Below, one piece after another: positions 25,055 through 33,329 of a stretch of 64,000 nucleotides of DNA. The stretch covers positions 72,000 through 135,999 of the forward strand of contig WRPF01000002.1 in the NCBI GenBank assembly GCA_009773335.1. The letters are read 5' to 3'. The notes below the pieces were generated by a model. That model searched no databases. It saw only the letters and a list, made by a program, of their open reading frames with translations, and had not been told where the DNA came from. The position numbers were made by a program, and so were the translations under genes. The stretch's first letter is position 1; every line of letters starts with the position of its first letter. This stretch comes from Caulobacteraceae bacterium (GTDB lineage: Bacteria; Pseudomonadota; Alphaproteobacteria; Caulobacterales; Aquidulcibacteraceae).

Positions 25055-25951
25055 TCAGCGCAGATTGTCCAGCCAGCTCACGACGGACGCCTGCAGCGCG
25101 ATGCGCTTGTCGGACCAGGAATGGTCAGTCTCCGCGAAGCGCGTCTGCAATTGGGTCGCGCCTGCGCCGCGCAGCGCCGCGATGAAGCTCTCCGAGTCCG
25201 CCTGCACGAAATCGGCGCTATAGAGCACCAGTACGCGGCGATCCTTCAGCACAGGCGCGAGCGCCGGCAGCGACCACTCCGCGTGTGAGCCGAGGAGTTC
25301 GTCGACCATCGTCTCGCCGGTCGCGCCGTTCAGCGTCTCACGGCTTTCGTTCATGAACGCGACGAGTTCCGCGTGGCGTTCCGGCGGCGCGTGGCTTGCT
25401 CGTCCGAGATCTCCCGCGGAAATCATCACGCCGCCGAGCAGGGCCGGATCGGCCGCCAGCGTGTGCGCCGTCACCCACCCACCCATCGAGTGTCCGCCGA
25501 CGGCGATCCGCGCGGGATCGATCGACAGTTTCGCAGCGATGTCCGGACGGCGCAGATGGGCAAGCGTCGCTCTCGCATCGTCCAGCGTATTGGCGAAGCG
25601 GAATGCGCCGGGCGAGCCCCACGAACCGCGATAATTGATGGTCACGACCGTCCAGCCCGCGCGCCGCACCGATTGCGCGAGATCGAGATTCTTCTCGTTG
25701 CCGGGAAGCCCGTGGAACAGCACGAACGCCGGATGCGGCCCCGCGCCCGATGCGACGAGCGCAAGACCGTTGATCTCGAGCCCTGCGGTGGGAATGTGCA
25801 CGACTTCCTGTCGCGCCGGATGCGCACGGTCGGGCGTCGCGTCGGCGATCACCGCGCGGGGGATGCGCTCGGCGTGCGCGGGAGCCTCTGCGCAGAACAA
25901 CAGGGCGCCGAGCATCGGGGCGTACAGCGTGAGAACGAGGGTGCGGATCAT
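25055..25951 (-). CDS. Secreted alpha/beta hydrolase (dienelactone hydrolase/peptidase-like)
   Basis: A 298-residue hydrolase with a signal peptide (cleavage near AHA/ER). The oxyanion region VLFHGLPGNEKN, the nucleophile elbow GGHSMGG and a late acid/His segment (VLYSADF, ETDHSW) give a plausible Ser-Asp-His triad. The NYRGSWGSPGAFRFANT segment is typical of acyl-peptidase-like or DLH-like enzymes. Substrate unknown; ester or peptide hydrolysis in the periplasm is expected. ATG 25951 gives a proper signal peptide. It is separated by one base from the stop of the Lrp gene, suggesting an operon with that regulator. Confidence 0.85.
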   Translation of the reverse strand: MIRTLVLTLYAPMLGALLFCAEAPAHAERIPRAVIADATPDRAHPARQEVVHIPTAGLEINGLALVASGAGPHPAFVLFHGLPGNEKNLDLAQSVRRAGWTVVTINYRGSWGSPGAFRFANTLDDARATLAHLRRPDIAAKLSIDPARIAVGGHSMGGWVTAHTLAADPALLGGVMISAGDLGRASHAPPERHAELVAFMNESRETLNGATGETMVDELLGSHAEWSLPALAPVLKDRRVLVLYSADFVQADSESFIAALRGAGATQLQTRFAETDHSWSDKRIALQASVVSWLDNLR

Positions 25952-25952
25952 G

Positions 25953-26447
25953 TCAGCGCGACTGCACGTATTTCGACACGATTCCAAGCGGGGCGGCCGT
26001 CGTGCGCTTGGCCACGCGGATGACGATGCGCGACTGCACGTCGGACACGAGGCCGAGGGAGAGGATGCGGTCGCGCAGGAAATCGTCGTAGGCGTGCATG
26101 TCGGTGGTGACGACGCGCAGCATGTAGTCGACGGCGCCCGTGACGGTGGCGCAGTCCACCACCTCGGGCCACTTCAGCACGGCGGCCTCGAACTTCTCGA
26201 GGTTCTCGCGCGTCGGCAACTGCAGCTTCACGCTGGCGATCACCTCGAAGTTGAGGCCGAGCTTTTCCCGGTCGAGCAGGGTGACCTGGCCGGTGATGAC
26301 GCCGGCTTTCTTCAGCCGTTCGATCCGCCGCCAGCAGGGGGAGGAGGACAGACCCACCTTGTCGGCGATGTCGGCGATGGACAGGCTCGCGTCCTGCTGG
26401 AGCAGGTCGAGGATGCGGGTGTCGATGGAGTCGAGTTCCTCGGACAA
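25953..26447 (-). CDS. Lrp/AsnC family transcriptional regulator
   Basis: The 164-residue protein has an N-terminal winged helix (DTRILDLLQQDASLSIADIA, then VGLSSSPCWRRIERLKKAGVI) and a C-terminal RAM ligand-binding domain (VTGAVDYMLRVVTTDMHAYD). The start is a TTG at 26447 with AGGGGAGG about 6 nt upstream; an extension to 26516 would lie across this RBS and lacks similarity. Lrp proteins sense amino acids and form octamers on DNA. It directly precedes the secreted hydrolase and may control it. Confidence 0.93.
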   Translation of the reverse strand: MSEELDSIDTRILDLLQQDASLSIADIADKVGLSSSPCWRRIERLKKAGVITGQVTLLDREKLGLNFEVIASVKLQLPTRENLEKFEAAVLKWPEVVDCATVTGAVDYMLRVVTTDMHAYDDFLRDRILSLGLVSDVQSRIVIRVAKRTTAAPLGIVSKYVQSR

Positions 26448-26644
26448 GGTTTCCTCCCCTTGGGGGTAATGGCTGCTTTTGGGGGCTACTTTTGCGCCTT
26501 TTGCGCAAACCGGCAAACAAAATCGCGCCAGATGCGCAACAGCCGTGCTCCTGGGCCGTCCAGCCCGCTCGCCGCTTGCGCGACCGCCCGCGCCGCTCTA
26601 TCTGTCGCGCCCTCGCGCGCCCGCCGAACCGGCCGGCGCGGGAC

Positions 26645-26721
26645 GGTGGCGTAGCTCAGTTGGTTAGAGCGTGGGATTCATAACCCCAAGGTCGGTGGTT
26701 CAATTCCACCCGCCACCACCA
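26645..26721 (+). tRNA. tRNA-Met (anticodon CAT), CCA encoded
   Basis: A 77-nt cloverleaf: acceptor GGTGGCG/CGCCACC, D arm GCTCAGTTGGTTAGAGC, anticodon loop TTCATAA, T arm GGTGG-TTCAATT-CCACC, discriminator A and genomic CCA. The anticodon stem has one A-C mismatch next to the loop. The acceptor 1-72 pair is G-C, which excludes initiator tRNA. CAT could also be tRNA-Ile2 (lysidine-modified), but elongator Met is more likely. A mobile-element remnant begins immediately downstream, so the 3' end may be an attachment site. Confidence 0.95.
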
Positions 26722-27024
26722 TGATTATAAAGGGTTTTTTGAAAGCCCGATTTTCCCGATTTTGACCGTGTGTATCCCCTGTGTACCCGGTGGAGGGCGA
26801 TTCTCGACTATTGGCGGCAAGCCGTGGAGCGCTGGGAGCCCGTGGGAGGCTTAGGCGGTGTGCGTCGAGCACGAGTTTGCCGCCCAGTGCGCACCCATTC
26901 AGCGCCGACAATTTGGGTGTATCGAAAACACGACACCCGCGTCTTGCGTGGTTGGGCCGTTGGACTTCACGCGACCTATGGTGTACCGGTCCAGTCTAGA
27001 CTATATTGGTGGTCGGAGGCTGGA
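26722..27024. other. tRNA-proximal boundary region, no gene; small palindrome before toxin-antitoxin genes
   Basis: These 303 bases carry no supported gene. The first part is AT-richer than the flanks and holds a weak GGGTTTT-TTG-AAAGCCC hairpin. Near the end, AGTCTAGACT (26993-27002) is a perfect 10-bp palindrome 22 nt before the antitoxin start, and is a candidate Phd/VapC autoregulatory operator. No integrase fragment is seen. Confidence 0.4.
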
Positions 27025-27303
27025 ATGACCGACACGTGGACCGTACAAGATGCGAAGGCGCAGCTCTCTGAATTGCTGCGCCGTGCGCGCGCAGGTGAGC
27101 CGCAGCGGATCGGTGTGACGGATGCGTGTGTGGTTATTTCAGAAAGGGAGTGGGCGCTCGCCAATCCAACAGCTCTGGGGGCCTGGCTTGTGGAGAGCGC
27201 GCCGCGTGGAGAACCTCTGGCGCTTCCGTCCCGCACGACACGTCGCGGGGATCCGTTCGCGGAGGATGGTCATGGCGAGCGTCGGGGAAAGGATCAGAAA
27301 TGA
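27025..27303 (+). CDS. Phd/YefM family antitoxin
   Basis: A 92-residue protein whose N-terminus is the Phd/YefM DNA-binding fold (WTVQDAKAQLSELLRRARAG, then EPQRIG and VVISEREWAL). The charged, flexible C-terminus (RGDPFAEDGHGERRGKDQK) is typical of the toxin-binding tail. Its stop overlaps the VapC start by four bases (ATGA), the standard toxin-antitoxin coupling. It should bind the palindrome upstream and repress the pair. Confidence 0.82.
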   Translation: MTDTWTVQDAKAQLSELLRRARAGEPQRIGVTDACVVISEREWALANPTALGAWLVESAPRGEPLALPSRTTRRGDPFAEDGHGERRGKDQK

Positions 27304-27722
27304 GCCGTGTTCTCCTCGACACAAATGTCATCTCCGAATTGGTGCGACAGCGCCCCGAACCGCAGGTCGTTGAATTTGTTCGCGCTCAGACCGACCCTCT
27401 GATTTCGGTGCTGACGCTCCATGAGATCACCTATGGTGCCGAACGCGCGCCTGACCCTGCGCGACAAGCCAGGCTCGTTGCATGGGCTGCCGAAATCAGA
27501 AGCCAGTTCGGCGGTCGCATTGTCGATATTGACGCCGAGGTCGCCGAGACGGCAGGGCGCTTGCGCGCCGCGGCCGACGCGCAAGGTTCCCCTGCAGACA
27601 TTGTCGATGCGCTCATTGCGGCTTGTGCCCTCGCGCGAGGTGCGGCGATCGTAACCCGCAACGTCCGCGACTTCGTTCCATTTGGACTGACTGTCGTAGA
27701 TCCTTGGGCAGCGCCGGGATGA
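27300..27722 (+). CDS. vapC: PIN-domain toxin VapC (FitB-like ribonuclease)
   Basis: A 140-residue PIN nuclease with the expected acidic residues: Asp7 in LLDTNVISEL, Glu in LHEITYGAER, Asp in SPADIVDALIAA and the late Asp in RNVRDF. VapC toxins cleave tRNA or rRNA in an Mg-dependent way when the antitoxin is degraded. The gene is translationally coupled to the antitoxin. Its location next to the tRNA suggests it helps retain the integrated element. Confidence 0.92.
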   Translation: MSRVLLDTNVISELVRQRPEPQVVEFVRAQTDPLISVLTLHEITYGAERAPDPARQARLVAWAAEIRSQFGGRIVDIDAEVAETAGRLRAAADAQGSPADIVDALIAACALARGAAIVTRNVRDFVPFGLTVVDPWAAPG

Positions 27723-27723
27723 T

Positions 27724-27945
27724 CTATACCCGTTCCCGCCCATACTCGCTCGTCGAGCCGCGCGTCCGCTTCACCGCCCACTCGTCGAGCACGCGGTCGA
27801 CGTAGCGCACGAGACGCGGCCCATACTTCACGAAGGGCGGGCCTTCGCCGGTGACGCGCCAGCGGTTCAGGGTGTGCTTGGAAATCTTCAGCCGTACGGC
27901 GGCTTCTTCGACAGTCAGCAGGATATCGCTGTGCATATTCCCCAT
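27724..27945 (-). CDS. AlpA/excisionase-like helix-turn-helix protein (HTH_17)
   Basis: This 73-residue protein contains a MerR-like/AlpA HTH (LTVEEAAVRLKISKHTLNRW) followed by the wing GPPFVKYGPRLVRYVDRVLD. Such small proteins are usual in integrative elements as excisionases or element regulators. It ends one base from the end of vapC, on the opposite strand. ATG 27945 chosen; ATG 27936 is possible. Confidence 0.82.
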   Translation of the reverse strand: MGNMHSDILLTVEEAAVRLKISKHTLNRWRVTGEGPPFVKYGPRLVRYVDRVLDEWAVKRTRGSTSEYGRERV

Positions 27946-28198
27946 CTCCTTTGCGTTCGTCCCAGCCAGGACATGTGAGATGAGAGATGGTTAACGGCAA
28001 AGTCGAAACGGCTTTCTCCCGCTTTGCGAAGTCTTCGAATCCGGAAAAACTTGGCGTCGTCTCAATGCGTTGCATCGCGTTGCGCGGAAACATCCCGCCA
28101 TGACCCACGCGCAACGTCGGCGCCTCGGCGTGTCCCGTATTGTCCCATCGCCATAATCCGCGCGTGAGGCGAGCAGCAGAATCTGCGTTCAGCGATGT

Positions 28199-28570
28199 TC
28201 AGTGGTCGGCGCGGTCCGGATCGATGGTGCGTGATGCGAGCCAGGCGTCGAGCAGGGCGGTGCGATAGCCCACCATGCGGGCGCCGAGCATCGTGTGTGG
28301 CGGCCCCATGCGTGCCCGCCGCCACGCTTTCAGCGTGGAGATGGAGACGCCGAGATAGCTCGCGGCGTCACGGGCGTTGAGGACGGCGGGGCGATCCGCG
28401 AGCGCGGTCTTGCGGGCGATGGCGCTGCGGCGGGGCTTTGCGATCGTCGCTGGCGGCGCAGCGCGCGCGGGCGAGGTCTCGATCTCAAACAGCCCGAGCT
28501 GATTGGGATCGATGCGCGTGCGCCGTGGCGTCTTGCGGTCGCCGGCCTTGCGCTTTCTGGGCCGTTTCAT
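28199..28570 (-). CDS. Second AlpA-like helix-turn-helix protein
   Basis: A 123-residue protein with a basic N-terminal extension (MKRPRKRKAGDRKTPRR) and a C-terminal HTH_17 domain (LNARDAASYLGVSISTLKAW, then RRARMGPPHTMLGARMVGYR). It resembles the protein at 27724 and may be a diverged paralogue or the element's second regulator. It is 62 nt downstream of the relaxase gene on the same strand and may be co-transcribed. The 253 bp on its other side (27946-28198) holds no gene I can support. Confidence 0.76.
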   Translation of the reverse strand: MKRPRKRKAGDRKTPRRTRIDPNQLGLFEIETSPARAAPPATIAKPRRSAIARKTALADRPAVLNARDAASYLGVSISTLKAWRRARMGPPHTMLGARMVGYRTALLDAWLASRTIDPDRADH

Positions 28571-28632
28571 GGGTCCCACCCCCGTCAAACCTCAGGGACA
28601 GGCAAGCAAGCCGCGCGCCATGGGCCTTTGCC

Positions 28633-30414
28633 TTAACGGTCGCGCCCGACGTCACGTCCGAGGCTGCGTACGACCTCAAGGGCAGGTGAGACGCTCCTGG
28701 CGACATAGCGGCCGGCATCCCTGGCGATATCGCGGCCGATCTCGCGCATGTTTCGGAAGGCGACCCGGTCGCCCTCCCGCAGCGCTTCTCCGGGCGCCAC
28801 TGGCGCGAGCGCAAAGCTGCGCCCGCGTTCGAGCACGGCCGTGGGCCCCGCATGAAGCTCGACCACCTCGCGCACCTTCCACGCGTCGTTGGGGGTCAGC
28901 GATGGATCTGCGCGGCTCTTCAGCGTGTCGCGCTCGGTCTCGCGATCGAGCCGGTCCAGCTCAGCCTGTCTCAGGCTGTCGCGGACGCCGTCTCGGAAGT
29001 GAAAGACGCCAGCCCTGTCGCGGTCGCCCAGTCCGCCGCGTTCATGCGCCAGCGCGCGGGCCTTCAGCGCCCGGTCGACGTTCTCGGTTTCGGGCAATTC
29101 GCGCGCGGTGCCGCGCGACAGGCGATCCAGCTCGCGGTCGAGCGCCGTGTCGGCGATGGCGAGCACCTGCTCGCGCACCGGATGGAAGGCGAGACGTTCC
29201 ACACGGGCGCGGCGGCCTTCGGGATGGAGCGCCACCAGCGAGCCTTTTTGCAGGTCGTCTATGGCCTCCATCGAGGTGTTGAGGAGAATGCGGCCCTCAT
29301 AGCCCGCATCGATCACAAGGGCTGCGCGCTCCGGATCCTCGCCGCGCGGCCCCATCTCGCGCACCTCGCCGCGCACCACGCCCATGCGCGGCTCGTAGAG
29401 ACGGGCGCGCACAAGTTCGCGGCGGACGTCGACTGATCGGCGCGCCTGGAGACGATCCGTCCAGCCAGGCTCAAACCGGATCACGTTGCGCTTGGTCTCG
29501 CGGGCGAGACCCTGCTTTTCGAGTTCCCTCGCGCGGGCGCGCAGGGCGTTTGCGAGCGCTGGATCGCGATCTGCGCCAAGCCGTTGCAAACGCACTTCGC
29601 CACGGTCGTCGAGATCGCGTTCGATCATCCGGTCGAGCCGGGTGAGGGAGCGCGCCTCCACCTCACGGGTGCGCGCCAGCCGCTCGTCCTCGATCCCACG
29701 TGGACCCAGCCACTCGGTCGCGACCTCGCGGGCGCTCTCGCGCAGGCCGTGGGAGATGTACGCCCGCGGCAGACGCAGCTCGATCCCGTCACGGCGCATG
29801 CCACGCACGATCACATGGGTATGGGGATTGTCGGTGTTGCAGTGATCGGCGGCGAGCCAGTCCAGCTCGACGCCCAGATCGCGCTCGATCCGGGCCATCA
29901 CGTCCCGGGTGAAACCGTGGGTGTCGTCGAGCCGCGCGCCGCTCTCCGGCGCGAGCACCATGCGGAAGTGGCGGGGATCGTCCTCGGACCATTCGCGCAG
30001 GCGGTCTGTCGCATCCTCGGCGATGTCGTGCTCGCGATCGTAGAAGCGGCCTTTCTCGCCGTCCTCGCCCGCGCCGTCGCGCTCCAGGTAGCGCCCATGC
30101 GCGAGGAGCTTGCCGCCGCCGCCTGACCCACCGCCGCCGCGCGCAGAATGGTTGGCGTAGCCGACCTTGACGATGACGCGCTGGCGACCGTCGGCGCTCA
30201 TGGCGCGCGCTGTTGTGTTCCGCGCACCGCCGCCGATGCGCCGACCCGACAGCATCTTCGTCAGACGCCCGCCGAGAAGTCCGCTCGTCGCGCGTCCGCT
30301 CGCGCCGGAACGAACACCGCGCAACGCGTGCAGCCGCACGACGTCCTCGCGTGGCGCCCCCGTTCTGGCGATCCCCGTGCTCCCGAACAGATCAAACTCG
30401 TCGTCCGACGACAT
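28633..30414 (-). CDS. DUF3363-type relaxase / mobilisation nuclease (VirD2-like)
   Basis: The 593-residue product has a relaxase core: Tyr candidates in VKVGYANHS and AHGRYLERDG, HFRMVLAPESG, and the metal-binding three-His motif DHCNTDNPHTHVIVRG (His191, 198, 200). A long helical, Arg-rich DUF3363 C-terminal region follows. Such relaxases nick the transfer origin of integrative conjugative elements and remain covalently bound to the DNA. Start taken at ATG 30414 (MSSDDEFDLFGSTG), the usual N-terminus; an upstream extension to 30450 lacks similarity. It is divergent from the TraG-like gene, with a 318-bp region between them that may be the oriT. Confidence 0.88.
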   Translation of the reverse strand: MSSDDEFDLFGSTGIARTGAPREDVVRLHALRGVRSGASGRATSGLLGGRLTKMLSGRRIGGGARNTTARAMSADGRQRVIVKVGYANHSARGGGGSGGGGKLLAHGRYLERDGAGEDGEKGRFYDREHDIAEDATDRLREWSEDDPRHFRMVLAPESGARLDDTHGFTRDVMARIERDLGVELDWLAADHCNTDNPHTHVIVRGMRRDGIELRLPRAYISHGLRESAREVATEWLGPRGIEDERLARTREVEARSLTRLDRMIERDLDDRGEVRLQRLGADRDPALANALRARARELEKQGLARETKRNVIRFEPGWTDRLQARRSVDVRRELVRARLYEPRMGVVRGEVREMGPRGEDPERAALVIDAGYEGRILLNTSMEAIDDLQKGSLVALHPEGRRARVERLAFHPVREQVLAIADTALDRELDRLSRGTARELPETENVDRALKARALAHERGGLGDRDRAGVFHFRDGVRDSLRQAELDRLDRETERDTLKSRADPSLTPNDAWKVREVVELHAGPTAVLERGRSFALAPVAPGEALREGDRVAFRNMREIGRDIARDAGRYVARSVSPALEVVRSLGRDVGRDR

Positions 30415-30732
30415 CGCGCGTGCGCTCCCGACGGGTGCGGCGCGGCCCACGAAAGAAGGTGCGCCCGCAACAGTGAAGGTGCGCCGATGCTATGGCGCAC
30501 AACAGAAAACACAAGCGCAAACTTCGTCTTTAACTTGCTTTAACAACTATAATTCAGCATACTCGAAACATACATCAAGCAACAACAAAGCAATACGAAG
30601 CGAGATGACTGTGTACAACCAAATGCGAAAGCGGCGGCACGCGATCCTGCGGGCGGCAGGCGCGAAAAGGTGTGTCACGGGCCGCGCACTGGGCCGCGAA
30701 CGGCGTCGTGACATGGGCCGGGAGCGCTCTCG
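30415..30732. other. Candidate transfer origin / regulatory region between relaxase and TraG-like genes
   Basis: This gap holds no gene. It carries an 11-bp direct repeat GAAGGTGCGCC at 30455-30465 and 30475-30485 (20-bp period). A perfect 7-bp inverted repeat GTGCGCC...GGCGCAC at 30479-30500 overlaps the second copy. Next is a strongly AT-rich stretch (about 30500-30620) in otherwise GC-rich DNA. Repeats next to an AT-rich block beside a relaxase gene are characteristic of oriT regions, but no nic site can be assigned. Confidence 0.4.
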
Positions 30733-32445
30733 GTGATCCGCGCGCTGCACTGCTTCGCAACCTGGGCGCTGATCTTGCTCGGGCTCGTTGTCGGCACATG
30801 CTGTGCTGCGCTGTGGTCGCCGATTGCGGGCATCTTCGGCGCGATCATCGATGTGCTCATCGGCTTGGTGTGCGCGTGGATCGGCTGGCGGATCGCAGGC
30901 GCGCCGACGTTGCATGTGCCGATTGAAGAAGAGCGCGTGCGCTGGGATGCGCTGGGCGACGCAGGGCTATGGCGGGGCGAGGGATGCGCGCTGGGCGCCG
31001 TGCATCGTCATGCGTGGTCGTCGTGGCACGCGCTGCTCGGGAAGCTGCCGAGCACGCTCTTTCACCCGCGCGGCCATCGTCTCATGCTCGGGGCTGCGGC
31101 GGACGATACGTTTTTCGCTGCGGCCTCGGCCTGGCGACACGCGCTGATCTATGTCGACACGCGGGGCACAAGCGAACGTCTCGAGCGCGACGATGTCGTG
31201 CGCTTTGCGCCGGGACGGGTCGACGGCGCGCGCATCAACCCGCTGCTGATGATCCGGCGCGGGCCTCACGCCTGGCGCGACGCCTACATCCTGGCGTCGG
31301 GGCTACTGGGCGCCGGCGCCTCGGGTGACGCCATCGCGACGCTTGCGGCGGTGCTGCTCGATCATCTGCACACCGCCGCGCCGGAGGATCGCACGCTCGG
31401 GGGCCTGCGTCGCCGGCTGCTCGATCGCGAAACCGCGCTGACGGCGCTCGTCTTCGCCGTGCACGAGAAGGGGCGTGATGGCGCCTGGCGGAGCGATCCC
31501 GAGATCGCCCGCTTGATGCGCTTCTGGAGAAGCGACCCGGCGATGGCGCGACTGCATCTGGCGACGGCGGCGCAGGCGCTCGCCGGTTTCCAGGACGGCC
31601 GACTTGCGGAGGCGACGTCGGCGCTTGATCTGCGGCTCTCGGACGTCGCAAACGTTGGCCCCAGAACGATCATCCTGGAAGCGCCGCCGGGCGACGCGGC
31701 GCGCTACGGCCCGTTCTTCGCGGCGCTGCTGGGCCAGCTGATCAGTCAACTCACCGACGCGGTGGAGACCGATGTCTTCGGACGCAGGAAGACGACACGC
31801 GTCCTGCTGGCGATCGACGATCCCGCGCTCATCGGCGCCATCCCGCTGCTGGCGCAGCGGGGCGCCGTCGCGCCGCGCTGCGGGCTTGAGCTGCTGGTGC
31901 GGTCGGAAAGCGCTCAGCGCGCCGTGGCGCTGTTTGGCGAGGGTGGTACGCTTGAGGCCTATGGCGCCATCGCCGCGATCGGTCCTCTCCGTGCTGACAT
32001 CGCCGAGATACTGAGCGCACACGCGGGAACGCGTTCCGTTGTCCGGCTGCGACAGGGGCAGGGCGATTGGTGGAGTCGCCTCCTGCCTGTGGTCGATCTG
32101 GCTGCGCTGCCGCGCCTCCCGGTGGCACGACTGCGGCGCGACGGAGACGGGGAAGTGAACATCGTCATCGCGAAGTTCGGTTTGGTCCGTGGGCGCGCGC
32201 TGCCGGCGCCGACCGGATGTCTGCGTCAGAGTACAGAGGCGCGGACGCCGCCGCCCCACGACTGGACAGGGGCGGCGGCGCCCGCGCCGGTGATCGAGGG
32301 CAAGGCGCTTCCGGTGCGCCCGGCGTCGCTGCCGCTGTTTGAGGGTTCGGAGACCAAGGAACCGCACATCCTCGCCCCACTCGCCGCCGGCGCCGTCGGC
32401 AAGAAGCTGCGCGCCGGCTTCCGGCGCGGCGCCCGACGCACCTGA
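30733..32445 (+). CDS. VirD4/TraG-like coupling protein homologue lacking a recognisable Walker A motif
   Basis: An intact 570-residue frame starting at GTG 30733 (GGGAG upstream). Two N-terminal membrane segments (about residues 8-28 and 31-55) match the VirD4/TraG anchor. The segment VVRFAPGRVDGARINPLLMI (residues 155-174), followed by RRGPHAWRDA, matches the TraG region that normally reads FDP...ARFNPL-E-R-G---VRDAQ. However, where the P-loop should be (about 117-130) the sequence is RLMLGAAADDTFFA, with no GKS/GKT. The Walker B position reads VLLAIDDPALIGAIPLL instead of a DE pair. It is followed by a CopG-like gene, as traG is in Trb-type elements. It is probably a non-ATPase derivative. 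Homology is inferred from pattern and context. Confidence 0.55.
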   Translation: MIRALHCFATWALILLGLVVGTCCAALWSPIAGIFGAIIDVLIGLVCAWIGWRIAGAPTLHVPIEEERVRWDALGDAGLWRGEGCALGAVHRHAWSSWHALLGKLPSTLFHPRGHRLMLGAAADDTFFAAASAWRHALIYVDTRGTSERLERDDVVRFAPGRVDGARINPLLMIRRGPHAWRDAYILASGLLGAGASGDAIATLAAVLLDHLHTAAPEDRTLGGLRRRLLDRETALTALVFAVHEKGRDGAWRSDPEIARLMRFWRSDPAMARLHLATAAQALAGFQDGRLAEATSALDLRLSDVANVGPRTIILEAPPGDAARYGPFFAALLGQLISQLTDAVETDVFGRRKTTRVLLAIDDPALIGAIPLLAQRGAVAPRCGLELLVRSESAQRAVALFGEGGTLEAYGAIAAIGPLRADIAEILSAHAGTRSVVRLRQGQGDWWSRLLPVVDLAALPRLPVARLRRDGDGEVNIVIAKFGLVRGRALPAPTGCLRQSTEARTPPPHDWTGAAAPAPVIEGKALPVRPASLPLFEGSETKEPHILAPLAAGAVGKKLRAGFRRGARRT

Positions 32446-32455
32446 GGAGAGGCCC

Positions 32456-32824
32456 ATGCGCACGCGCCGTCAGGTCACGCTGCACCTCGATCCCCACATT
32501 CTCGCAGCCCTCGACGCCGAGGCCATGCGGCGCGGCCTCAACGTGAGCCGCGCCGCAAACGATCTCCTGCGCCGCGTGCTTCTCGACGGCGACGACGCCG
32601 CCATCGCCGATCAGGTGCGCACGCGTCTCGATCGCCTCGACAAGCGCGACGCCCACCGCGCGCGCGATCTCGCGCTGATCAAGGAGGCGCTGCTGCTCTT
32701 CGTGCGTCTGTGGATCGAATACGCCGGGCCGCTCGAAGAGAGCGACGATCCCGATGCGGAGGCGGACGTCGAGGCGCGGTATCAGGGATTTCTGGAGATG
32801 CTGGCGGGGCAGGTCGGGGGGTGA
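32456..32824 (+). CDS. Ribbon-helix-helix (CopG-like) protein of the conjugation module
   Basis: A 122-residue protein whose N-terminus is a ribbon-helix-helix fold (RRQVTLHLDPHILAALDAEA, then MRRGLNVSRAANDLLRRVL), with a helical C-terminal part rich in Leu and acid residues. The ATG at 32456 has GAGGAGA upstream, 10 nt after the TraG-like stop. In intact Trb-type elements a CopG-family gene lies between traG and trbB. Here nothing resembling trbB follows, which suggests the mating-pore operon was lost. It may repress the module or bind oriT. Confidence 0.75.
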   Translation: MRTRRQVTLHLDPHILAALDAEAMRRGLNVSRAANDLLRRVLLDGDDAAIADQVRTRLDRLDKRDAHRARDLALIKEALLLFVRLWIEYAGPLEESDDPDAEADVEARYQGFLEMLAGQVGG

Positions 32825-33329
32825 TTCTGAACCCGCATGCAGGTTGCGAGATGGCTGTTGTGGGGCAGGAACGCTCGAAGCTGAGTGGCTAGAGTCGGCG
32901 CGACAGCAGGCATTCGGTTGGTAAGTTGCCTACTGGGGTGATTTGGCCCTAAGGCGACGCGCGCGTGGCGCGCCCGAGTGTCTGCTCAATCGCTGAACTC
33001 GGCCGTCGGGCGCTGACGACACCATTTCAGCGCGGGGTGATTCGGCAGGTCAGGGGCGGCGCTTCAGCGCCACCGCCGGGCTTGCTATCGGGAGGCTTGA
33101 GGTTGCTGCTGGCTGCAGTGCCAGGCCTGCTTCGCCAAAGAGCGGGGTGTCGAATTTGGGGGTCACACAAGAGTCAGTCTAAGGTTCGGATCCAGCTGAG
33201 AGAGCTCCGCCGACGGCAAATGAGGAAAACCGGGTTGTGGTGGCGATCCCGCTCGGTATGTTGCTCATGGCATCAGCGTCAGCATCTGCTTTCATGTGAT
33301 GGTAAGAAATCAGGGTTAACCGAGTAGCG
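32825..33329. other. 505-bp region with no supported gene, between transfer remnant and metal cassette
   Basis: I see no coding frame with protein-like composition on either strand. A small palindrome GGCGCT-TC-AGCGCC occurs near 33057. The last ~150 bp are the likely promoter region for the metal-efflux genes. This is where the trb genes of an intact element would start, so it probably contains the deletion or insertion junction. Confidence 0.5.

Noticed and set aside
26678-26911. A minus-strand frame ending in GGIEPPTLGL across the tRNA
   Set aside because: This is the well-known false translation of a tRNA gene 3' end; the tRNA is real.
26722-33329. A direct repeat of the tRNA 3' end marking the distal attachment site
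   Set aside because: I looked by eye for copies of TTCCACCCGCCACC and found none convincing in this stretch; it may lie further away or be lost.
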